From Clostridium peptidivorans (GTDB taxonomy: Bacteria; Bacillota; Clostridia; Clostridiales; Clostridiaceae), in NCBI RefSeq assembly GCF_900205925.1, contig NZ_OAOD01000002.1, forward strand, positions 124,001 to 188,000: a stretch of 64,000 nucleotides of DNA, written 5' to 3'. Below, in pieces: positions 1-7,016 of this stretch. The translations under genes and the position numbers were made by a program. Every line of letters begins with the position of its first letter. The stretch's first letter is position 1. Under the pieces are notes generated by a model. That model worked only from the letters and a program-made list of their open reading frames with translations, had not been told where the DNA came from and did not search any database.

Positions 1-1008
1 ATCAAATATTTTTGTATACTCTGCAGCTAATAATGCAAGAACACCTATGGACATGATATTTGGACCAATATTTATGGCAAGTTTAATACCATCTCTAAGA
101 TTAGCACTAATATTGTGTAATAAAGAAGGAGCTTTCTCCATGGTTTTCATTCCTTCTTCCCAAGCCCTTTTAATTGTATCACCTTTCTCTTCCGATTCTA
201 AATCAGGTTCCACATTATTGTAATAAGTTTCTGGTTTTTTGTTTAAAGGATATATTCTTGCTGTTATAGCCGTTACAGCAAATGTAACTACTAGAGTAAT
301 CCAGAAAAAAGCACTCCAGTGTTCCATAATTCCCAGGGTGTTTGCAACAATAATCATAAAGGTTGCAGAAACAGTTGAAAATCCAGTAGCTATTATGGCA
401 GCTTCTTTTGTATTATATTTTCCTTCTTTATAAACTCTGTTGGTAACTAATAAGGCCAAGGAATAACTTCCTACAAAAGATGCCACTGCGTCAATTGCAG
501 AACGCCCTGGAGTCTTCCATATTGGTCTCATTACAGATCTCATAAATACTCCTATGAATTCCATTAATCCATAATCTACAAGAAAAGCTAGGAACACAGC
601 CCCTATAGGCACAATAGCAATTACTGGTACAACAACTGTTTTAAATACATATGGTACCATATTAGGATCTAGCAAAAATGCAGGCCCTACATTGAATATA
701 GCCATAAATGCTGTTACTAAGCCTAATATATTTAACAAAGAAAAAACTGTAGTTGTTTTGTTTTTATTCCAAGTCTTATTAATGAAAGGTAACATGGTGC
801 CTACGGTTATCATTATGCCACCATAAATAGGTATAAAATATGGTATTTTTCTAATCCATGTAACAATATGATCTATTGGAATCGTCTTTTTACCTGCAAA
901 GGTAATTGAAACAAAGAACATAAATATACCAATCAAACTATAAATAACCAATTTTATTCCATTAACATTTTTGCCCTTTTTCCTAGAAGTATTTATTATA
1001 CTATTCAT
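1..1008 (-). CDS. YjiH-like multi-pass membrane protein with nucleoside-recognition (gate) domain, 3' end outside window
   Basis: The frame is open from an ATG at 1008 to the window edge (336 codons, no stop), so the gene is partial at its C-terminus. The N-terminus reads MNSIINTSRKKGKNVNG, then hydrophobic segments, then a stretch with MRPIWKTPGRSAIDAVASFV and TGFSTVSATFMIIVANTLG. This polar-in-membrane pattern is typical of the gate/nucleoside-recognition fold in YjiH-type proteins. It lies about 140 bp downstream of fchA on the same strand and is probably the distal gene of the hut operon. Related proteins are often found beside amino-acid catabolic genes, and a transport or transport-accessory role is inferred; the substrate is unknown. 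No SD better than GGAGTG precedes the ATG. Confidence 0.75.
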   Translation of the reverse strand, partial: MNSIINTSRKKGKNVNGIKLVIYSLIGIFMFFVSITFAGKKTIPIDHIVTWIRKIPYFIPIYGGIMITVGTMLPFINKTWNKNKTTTVFSLLNILGLVTAFMAIFNVGPAFLLDPNMVPYVFKTVVVPVIAIVPIGAVFLAFLVDYGLMEFIGVFMRSVMRPIWKTPGRSAIDAVASFVGSYSLALLVTNRVYKEGKYNTKEAAIIATGFSTVSATFMIIVANTLGIMEHWSAFFWITLVVTFAVTAITARIYPLNKKPETYYNNVEPDLESEEKGDTIKRAWEEGMKTMEKAPSLLHNISANLRDGIKLAINIGPNIMSIGVLALLAAEYTKIFD

Positions 1009-1149
1009 ACTTCTTCACTCCTACTTTAAATACTTTATACCTGAAAATTCATCAATTAGCTATAGTAACACCATTGGCCCTAAAGTAACAAAATCCTCCG
1101 CTAATATGCCTCATGGCTTTATCTATTCTATTTAATATATCTCTTTAAG

Positions 1150-1737
1150 CTAACTATATTCACTGTTGTATTGTTTTAAATAATTAATCTCCTTTTGAAA
1201 TTTCAATTTAACATCTTCACTTTTAATCAGTGGAAGATTAGCTTCTATATTTAACACACAGCCTAAAATTGCTGCATTTAAAAGTAATTTTCCTTCCTCT
1301 AGATCTGAAGAAGCATTAGGATTAGACTTTCCTTCCATTAAAATATAAAGATCAAAAATTTCTCTACAAAGCTTTCCATTGTTTAAAGGAACGGTAGCTG
1401 CTCCAATTGCAGCCTCTTGAATTGCTTGGCTTCGAGTTAATTTTTCATCTTCGGTCTCCTTAGGCATAGCATAGGCTTCTTTTATCTTTATAAAAGACTC
1501 CGTATCCTTTACCGCCCCATTAATTAAATCTTTACTGATCTCATCTAACCTATCAGCAATATAAATATACTTCTCCGCTGAAAGACCATATTCTTTTTTG
1601 ATAGATAATCTAGCTACCATACCAATAAGTCCTGCTGCCATTGCTCCTGCCAAAGCCGCTGCTGACCCTCCACCTACTGTAAAATCTCTAGAATCAATAA
1701 TTTTATTTAGTGCATCTATATAATTCATCTTAAACAT
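1150..1737 (-). CDS. fchA: Formiminotetrahydrofolate cyclodeaminase
   Basis: A 195-residue all-helical protein of the FTCD_C/cyclodeaminase family. The N-terminal glycine-rich stretch TVGGGSAAALAGAMAAGLIG (residues about 21-40) and the GMVARL segment are family hallmarks. The enzyme converts 5-formimino-THF to 5,10-methenyl-THF and ammonia. It therefore takes the formimino group produced from histidine into the one-carbon pool. It is a stand-alone cyclodeaminase, not the bifunctional animal-type FTCD. The ATG at 1737 overlaps the hutI stop by 8 bp. An in-frame ATG at 1728 has the better-placed SD (AAAGG, 9 nt) and may be the true start. The partner glutamate formiminotransferase is not in the window. 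Confidence 0.9.
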   Translation of the reverse strand: MFKMNYIDALNKIIDSRDFTVGGGSAAALAGAMAAGLIGMVARLSIKKEYGLSAEKYIYIADRLDEISKDLINGAVKDTESFIKIKEAYAMPKETEDEKLTRSQAIQEAAIGAATVPLNNGKLCREIFDLYILMEGKSNPNASSDLEEGKLLLNAAILGCVLNIEANLPLIKSEDVKLKFQKEINYLKQYNSEYS

Positions 1738-3031
1738 CCTTTTTCACAGTATTGTTTATAAAGGAAAACCCTGATAAGTTATTTTCTATTACAACCTTTC
1801 CCCTCTTTATAACCTTTTCTACTACATTCCCGCCCAAACGATATACCACATCTTCATAGGTATCAACATCCCATATTTGAATATCTGCAAGTTTTCCAAC
1901 TTCAAGGGATCCTCTATCATGTTCTAAGCCAAGAGCAATTGCCCCACCCAAAGTAGCTGCTCTTAAAGCTTCTGCAGCACTCATTCTATGCCTTCTACAG
2001 GCAAGAGCCATAACAAATTGCATGGATTCATTCCAGCAGCCTGGACAACAATTAGTGGCTAATGCTATAGTCATGCCTTCTTCTATCATAGGCCTTGGGT
2101 CGAATGGCTTCGGATGATTAACAGCAAAATCAATTGCAGGAAGTAGCACTCCTGGTACATTAGCTTTTGCTAATTTATTTAGTACAGACCTTGGTGTATA
2201 ATTTAAATGATCTGCAGAAATCATTTTCATATCTGCTGCTAAGTCAGACCCTCCTATATAGGAATAAGCATCCGTGTGTATCTTAGGTTCAATACCAAGA
2301 TCTCTTGCAGCTTGAAGTATTCTTTCACATTCTTTTGCAGTATAATGTCCATCATCACACCATATATCACAAAACTTTGCTAGTTCCAGCTTTGCCACCC
2401 AAGGTATCATTTCTTCCATTAGTGTATTTATATATTCTTCACGTGGTATGTCATCTGGCCAACCATGAGCTCCTAAAAAAGTAGAAACTATATCTATAGG
2501 TAAGCTTTCGTTTAATTGTTCGTTAATTTTTAACATTTTTATTTCATCTACGGTAGTAAGACCGTAGCCACTTTTGCTTTCTACAGTTGTAGTTCCAGAA
2601 TTTAGCATCTTGTATAATCTACTCGCAGCTGCTTTATATAAGGATTCCGTTGAAGCATTTCTAGTCATTTCTACTGTGACCATTATACCTGTCTTAATAC
2701 CCATGTCCTGTAATACTTTTGGGTCATCCGTAGTTAACTTAGCAGCATACTCCTTAACCCTGGATCCTCCAAAAATCAAATGAGTATGAGCATCAATAAA
2801 ACCAGGTGCTACTACTTTTCCTTTAGCACTTATTATTTGTGCTTCGCTACAATCTACTAGGTTCATTACTTCTTCTTTAGAGCCTAATGCAGCAATTTTT
2901 TCTCCTGCTATTGCAATCCATCCATTTTCCATTAATCCAATATGATCTACAGAGTCTTTTTTACAAGTTACTAATTGTGAACAGTTTTCAATAACTAAAT
3001 CAACTTTTAATTTAGATTTCTCTTTTTCCAC
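1730..3031 (-). CDS. hutI: Imidazolonepropionase
   Basis: A 433-residue amidohydrolase-superfamily enzyme, the family's usual length. It opens the ring of 4-imidazolone-5-propanoate to give N-formimino-L-glutamate, the third step of histidine degradation. Visible motifs are DAHTHLIFGGSR (metal-binding His82 and His84), KIHTDAY, SADHLNY and a C-terminal LADIQIWD typical of cyclic amidohydrolases. The start is a GTG at 3031, chosen because AGAGGTGA lies 8 nt upstream. It follows hutU after a 106-bp gap holding a perfect hairpin (3057-3087) and overlaps fchA downstream. Cytoplasmic. Confidence 0.95.
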   Translation of the reverse strand: MEKEKSKLKVDLVIENCSQLVTCKKDSVDHIGLMENGWIAIAGEKIAALGSKEEVMNLVDCSEAQIISAKGKVVAPGFIDAHTHLIFGGSRVKEYAAKLTTDDPKVLQDMGIKTGIMVTVEMTRNASTESLYKAAASRLYKMLNSGTTTVESKSGYGLTTVDEIKMLKINEQLNESLPIDIVSTFLGAHGWPDDIPREEYINTLMEEMIPWVAKLELAKFCDIWCDDGHYTAKECERILQAARDLGIEPKIHTDAYSYIGGSDLAADMKMISADHLNYTPRSVLNKLAKANVPGVLLPAIDFAVNHPKPFDPRPMIEEGMTIALATNCCPGCWNESMQFVMALACRRHRMSAAEALRAATLGGAIALGLEHDRGSLEVGKLADIQIWDVDTYEDVVYRLGGNVVEKVIKRGKVVIENNLSGFSFINNTVKKDV

Positions 3032-3056
3032 TTAAGCTCACCTCTAATAATGTAAT

Positions 3057-3087
3057 TTGTACCTCTTCAATTTCTGAAGAGGTACAA
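3057..3087 (-). terminator. Intercistronic hairpin between hutU and hutI
   Basis: A perfect 13-bp inverted repeat, TTGTACCTCTTCA and its complement, with a 5-nt loop. On the transcribed (minus) strand it is followed by AAATTACATTATTAG, only moderately U-rich. It is therefore more likely a partial terminator or an RNA-stabilising element that sets hutU above hutI than a full stop. It lies just upstream of the hutI SD. Confidence 0.6.
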
Positions 3088-3137
3088 CTGCAATGAAAAT
3101 TATAAGTTATATTAATATTTTAATACTTTACTACTTA

Positions 3138-4847
3138 TTATCTTGGAGCCTTTCCGTTTGGTCCAAATGTTGCTTCTGGTGTCCACCATAATGGAACCTT
3201 AATGCTGTCAGTTGTGTATTTTCCTTTTCCTTCAGCAATTTCTCTTGCAGTTTCATATCCAGCTTGAGCATGTCTTATAATACCTATTCCAGAGTCTGTT
3301 GTCATACAAACCTCAAGTCTCATAGCTGCTTCATCAGTACCATCTGCAATCATTGTAACTCCTGTATGAACTGCTTCCCCCATGGAATAGTTAGATTGTA
3401 TAGCTATTAAATCACACATTCCTACAGCATTAAGCAATCCATTTAAATATGGCCAGTCAGAAATTAAATCGCTGCCATCTTTCATGTTTTCTGATTCGAA
3501 GGTTGGGTTAACTATAGAACCACAGTCTAGATTGTCTCTTGAGAAAGCTACTGGTCCCTTAATTTCTCCTTTTTTAATAAGTTTATTTACTGCTAAAGCA
3601 AACTTTTTACGTTCTCCAAATGCCATGTAACAAACTCTTGCTGGGAGAGCTTCTATTGGAAGATGTTTATGAGCTAATGTAATCCATCTTGTTACTAGTG
3701 GGTCGTTTTTGAATAACTCTAATGCAAGTGCATCTGTTTTAGCAAGATCTTCTGGATCTCCTGATATACAAGTCCATCTAAATGGTCCACGACCTTCACA
3801 GAATAAAGGACGAATATATTGAGCAACAAATCCTGGGATTATAAACGCTTCTTCTTTAGGCATTCCTGCATCACGGCATTCTTTTCTTATGCTTGTTCCA
3901 TATTCAAATACTTCAACGCCCTTCTCAAAGTAAGCATTCATTGCTCTTAAGTGTCTTATCATAGTTTCCCTAGCTTTTTCTAAATAAAGTTCACGATTTT
4001 CAGCTCTAAATGCGTCTGCTTCTTCCCCAGTATATCCAGATGGAATATATGAAATTGGGTCATGACATGGACACATTTCACTTATTATATCTGGCATGAA
4101 TCCTTTATTGTATGCATACTCGTATAAGTCAGCTGCATTTCCAACAACTCCTATGGATAATGGTTCTTTCTTAGCTGCTGCAGCTGTAGCCATTTCTATA
4201 GCTTCATCCATAGAATATACTATACTATCCATGTAATCTTTTTCTATACGTCTTTTAATTATTCTTTCATCAGCATCAACTACTATAGCAACTCCACCAT
4301 GCATCTTCATTGCCCAGCTCTGATTTCCACCCATTCCTCCTGCACCAGCAGTTAAGTAAATTCTTCCTGATAAATCACCATTAAACTTCTGTATAGCTAT
4401 AGCTGATAATGTTTCAAAGGTTCCTTCTATAACACCCTGGGTTCCAATGTATTCCCAAGGAGCAGCAGTATATTGAGCAAACATAGTTAAATTCTTATCT
4501 TGAAGATCATAAAATGTTGGCCAATCAGCCTTCATAATATTTGTAGTAGCCATTACAACACTTGGAGCATATTTATGAGTTTTAAATACTGCTACTGGCA
4601 TACCAGATTGTACAACTAGAGTTTCATCATCTTCTAATTCTTTAAGAGATTTAACTATGGCATGATATGATTCCCAGTTTCTAGCACACTTACCATTACC
4701 ACCATAAATGACCAATAATTCAGGTATTTCTGCGTTTTCCATGTTATTTTCTAACATTCTAAGTATAGTTTCTTGTTTCCAACCCTTACATCTTAATTCT
4801 GGACCTCTCTGAGCTTTAACTGAATACAGAATTTCTGGTTTTTCCAT
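3138..4847 (-). CDS. hutU: Urocanate hydratase
   Basis: A 569-residue urocanase, full length for the family. It hydrates urocanate to 4-imidazolone-5-propanoate using tightly bound NAD+. Visible signatures include LLVIYGGNGKCARNW near the N-terminus, AGAGGMGGNQ (about residues 167-176, nucleotide binding), MCPCHDPISYIPSGYT, and GRGPFRWTCISGDPEDL (about 352-368). It is the first gene of the operon and is read from the sigma-54 promoter at 4913-4929. A GGGGGAA SD precedes the ATG. The histidine ammonia-lyase gene (hutH) that would feed it is not in the window. Confidence 0.97.
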   Translation of the reverse strand: MEKPEILYSVKAQRGPELRCKGWKQETILRMLENNMENAEIPELLVIYGGNGKCARNWESYHAIVKSLKELEDDETLVVQSGMPVAVFKTHKYAPSVVMATTNIMKADWPTFYDLQDKNLTMFAQYTAAPWEYIGTQGVIEGTFETLSAIAIQKFNGDLSGRIYLTAGAGGMGGNQSWAMKMHGGVAIVVDADERIIKRRIEKDYMDSIVYSMDEAIEMATAAAAKKEPLSIGVVGNAADLYEYAYNKGFMPDIISEMCPCHDPISYIPSGYTGEEADAFRAENRELYLEKARETMIRHLRAMNAYFEKGVEVFEYGTSIRKECRDAGMPKEEAFIIPGFVAQYIRPLFCEGRGPFRWTCISGDPEDLAKTDALALELFKNDPLVTRWITLAHKHLPIEALPARVCYMAFGERKKFALAVNKLIKKGEIKGPVAFSRDNLDCGSIVNPTFESENMKDGSDLISDWPYLNGLLNAVGMCDLIAIQSNYSMGEAVHTGVTMIADGTDEAAMRLEVCMTTDSGIGIIRHAQAGYETAREIAEGKGKYTTDSIKVPLWWTPEATFGPNGKAPR

Positions 4848-4912
4848 AACAATTTCCCCCTTAATCTTATATGTTTTTATTTATTAATTAACTTATTTAT
4901 GCATTTATATAT

Positions 4913-4929
4913 AGCAAATGTCATGCCAA
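4913..4929 (-). promoter_or_regulatory. Sigma-54 (-24/-12) promoter of the hut operon
   Basis: On the minus strand the site reads TTGGCATGACATTTGCT. It matches TGGCAC-N5-TTGCW with the invariant GG at 4927-4926 and GC at 4915-4914, 12 bp apart as required. Predicted transcription start is near 4902, about 55 nt before the hutU ATG. The match, its place in front of hutU and the adjacent sigma-54 activator gene support one another. Confidence 0.9.
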
Positions 4930-5011
4930 TAGTATTTTTCAAATATATTACATAAAAAATATGTTTATCAGTATTTTACCAGTTTAAATATTATTATTCC
5001 TATATATCCGT

Positions 5012-5028
5012 TGCATAATTTTTATGCA
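5012..5028. promoter_or_regulatory. Upstream activator palindrome 1 for the hut sigma-54 activator
   Basis: A perfect 17-bp palindrome, TGCATAA-TTT-TTATGCA, centred at 5020, about 118 bp upstream of the predicted hutU start. It shares both arms exactly with the palindrome at 5057-5073. Enhancer-type sites of this length and distance are expected for bacterial enhancer-binding proteins with a C-terminal Fis-type helix-turn-helix. That the protein encoded at 5099-6820 binds it is inferred. Confidence 0.8.
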
Positions 5029-5056
5029 GTTATCATTGGAATACTTGTAAAACTAT

Positions 5057-5073
5057 TGCATAAAAGTTATGCA
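5057..5073. promoter_or_regulatory. Upstream activator palindrome 2 for the hut sigma-54 activator
   Basis: TGCATAA-AAG-TTATGCA, centred at 5065, identical in both arms to palindrome 1 and 45 bp from it centre to centre. It ends about 25 bp after the stop codon of the activator gene. A half-site TTATGCAT also occurs at about 4897-4904, near the transcription start. Confidence 0.8.
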
Positions 5074-5098
5074 CTAGGCAAATTTATTATTATACTAT

Positions 5099-6820
5099 CT
5101 ATTTTATATCTCTTTTTATATTTAATTTCTTTATTCTATACTCTAAACTTTGACGAATAATACCTAAGTCCTTAGCAGTTCTAGTTAAGTTCCATAAATT
5201 TTTATTTAAACTATCTAAAATCATTTTCTTTTCTTCACAGCGTAGAAATTCAGGTAAAGTTTTTTCATTATCTTCTATTATGTTCACAGCTACATTATTT
5301 AACATTTTATTTTTTATATATCTAGGAATGTCTTCATAATTAAGTTCCCTTTGATTCTCTGTAGCCTTAATCATCATATTTTCTACAAAGTGTTCTATTT
5401 CTCTAATATTACCAGGCCACTTATAACTTAACATTATTTCTCTTAGCTGCTTTGAAAAAGTTTCTATATTTCTATTTAATAACTTATTATATTTTTTTAT
5501 AAAAAATTCACCAATACATATTACGTCTTCCTTTCTTTCTCTTAATGGAGGTATATAAAGACAAAATCCTGATATTCTATAAAAAAGATCCTGTCGTAAT
5601 CTTCCCTCATCAATAAGCTTTGAAGGCTCCTCATTAATAGCAGTTATTACACGACATTGTATTGGAGTTACCGTAGATCCTCCAACCCTTCGTACAACTT
5701 TTTCCTGTAATACTCTTAAGAGTTTAGATTGCATTGATATGGGCATAGAATTAAGCTCATCTAAGAAAAGTGTTCCATTTCTAGCTTCTTCAAAAAGTCC
5801 ACTTTGAGTAACTGCTCCTGTATAAGCTCCTTTTATTGTTCCAAACAATGTACTTTCTAATAAGTTCTCAGGAATTGCAGCACAGTTTATAGCCACAAAG
5901 GGCTCATTTTTATTCTTGCCAAAGTTATGTATGCTTTGTGCAAAAACTTCCTTTCCAGTACCTGTTTCTCCAACGATAAGTACTGTATTATTCAATAAGG
6001 ATACAGTTTCAGCCTCTTTTATTATGCTTTTAGTAACATTACTATTTCCTACAATACTTGAAAATGTATATTTAGTTCCATTGTTTTTATACTTTTCTTC
6101 TTTTTCTTCCCCTTTGCTAAATAATTTTCTTTTTAGCTCTATAGTTTCTGAGAGTAAGGCTTGAAGGCTTGTTTCATTTTTACTTATAGAATAAACACCA
6201 ATTACTTCTTCATCCTTTATTATAGGATATGTGCTATAAGACAAGTATTTAGGTATACCATTTTTAAAGGTATGTGCTCTATATTTTTCTATTATAGGTT
6301 CTCTAGTTTTATAAACTCTCCTGTGTTCTGCCATTTCCGGATTACACTCCGGATTATACTCGTAAACTTCCCAAAGATGTTTTCCAACCACTTCTTTTGC
6401 GGTGAGCTCTTCTAAATTTTCCTGTGCTTTATTGTATAATACAACACGTCCTTCATGGTTGCTAATTATAATCCCATCATTTATAGATTCTATTATTTTT
6501 TCCAAACAATAAAGTTTTATATCTTTATTATAAATATCTGTTATCTCTTGTATATATACTATATATATTCTTTCTTCTTCAATATACCGTGCCTTTAGAT
6601 TATATATATTACCAGGTAATGTTTTTATAATTTTGAATTCTTTAGTGATTTCATCTAATTTAATAGAAAATATCTCTGAAAACTTCTTATTTAAATGATT
6701 TTTATCATTACAAATTTTTTCCATTAAATCATTGCTCCATATAACCTTTTCCCCCTCATCAAGAATAATAATACCTGAAAAGCAATCTGTTAATAACTTC
6801 CCCAACATACTTAAATTCAT
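5099..6820 (-). CDS. PAS-domain sigma-54-dependent transcriptional activator (probable hut regulator)
   Basis: A 573-residue enhancer-binding protein. Two PAS-like regions occupy about 1-100 and 105-215 (SINDGIIISNHEGRVVLYN). The AAA+ domain covers about 252-480 with Walker A GETGTGK (284-290), the sigma-54 contact loop GAYTGA (331-336; Tyr replaces the usual Phe) and Walker B LFLDELN (351-357). A Fis-type HTH fills the last 40 residues. The PAS regions probably sense a metabolite, perhaps urocanate or histidine, but the ligand is unknown. It lies directly upstream of the hutU sigma-54 promoter and the twin palindromes, so it most likely activates that promoter. An AGGGGGAG SD precedes the ATG. 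Confidence 0.9.
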   Translation of the reverse strand: MNLSMLGKLLTDCFSGIIILDEGEKVIWSNDLMEKICNDKNHLNKKFSEIFSIKLDEITKEFKIIKTLPGNIYNLKARYIEEERIYIVYIQEITDIYNKDIKLYCLEKIIESINDGIIISNHEGRVVLYNKAQENLEELTAKEVVGKHLWEVYEYNPECNPEMAEHRRVYKTREPIIEKYRAHTFKNGIPKYLSYSTYPIIKDEEVIGVYSISKNETSLQALLSETIELKRKLFSKGEEKEEKYKNNGTKYTFSSIVGNSNVTKSIIKEAETVSLLNNTVLIVGETGTGKEVFAQSIHNFGKNKNEPFVAINCAAIPENLLESTLFGTIKGAYTGAVTQSGLFEEARNGTLFLDELNSMPISMQSKLLRVLQEKVVRRVGGSTVTPIQCRVITAINEEPSKLIDEGRLRQDLFYRISGFCLYIPPLRERKEDVICIGEFFIKKYNKLLNRNIETFSKQLREIMLSYKWPGNIREIEHFVENMMIKATENQRELNYEDIPRYIKNKMLNNVAVNIIEDNEKTLPEFLRCEEKKMILDSLNKNLWNLTRTAKDLGIIRQSLEYRIKKLNIKRDIK

Positions 6821-6984
6821 TTTGCTCCCCCTATACTTTTTCTTTTATGAATAATCATAATATTCAATATTTTTCTCTAAAGTCCTTCTTATTTATTTCA
6901 TTGCATATATATTCTATTAAAATTTTTATTAAATCCTTGTGATTTTATTTATAGTTAAATTCAACACAAGGAAGTCCTAAATAA

Positions 6985-7015
6985 AAAAATCTATGCTGCG
7001 CATAGATTTTTTTTA
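6985..7015 (-). terminator. Intrinsic terminator of the P-type ATPase gene
   Basis: Stem ATCTATGC/GCATAGAT with a 3-nt loop, flanked by A7 on the left and T8 on the right on the plus strand. It can therefore act in both directions. It overlaps the end of the ATPase gene and separates it from the sigma-54 activator gene. Confidence 0.85.
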
Positions 7016-7016
7016 T

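Noticed and set aside
1068..1130. 20-codon frame MRHISGGFCYFRANGVTIAN between fchA and the YjiH-like gene
   Set aside because: There is no clear SD and no recognisable homologue; too short to support as a gene or remnant.
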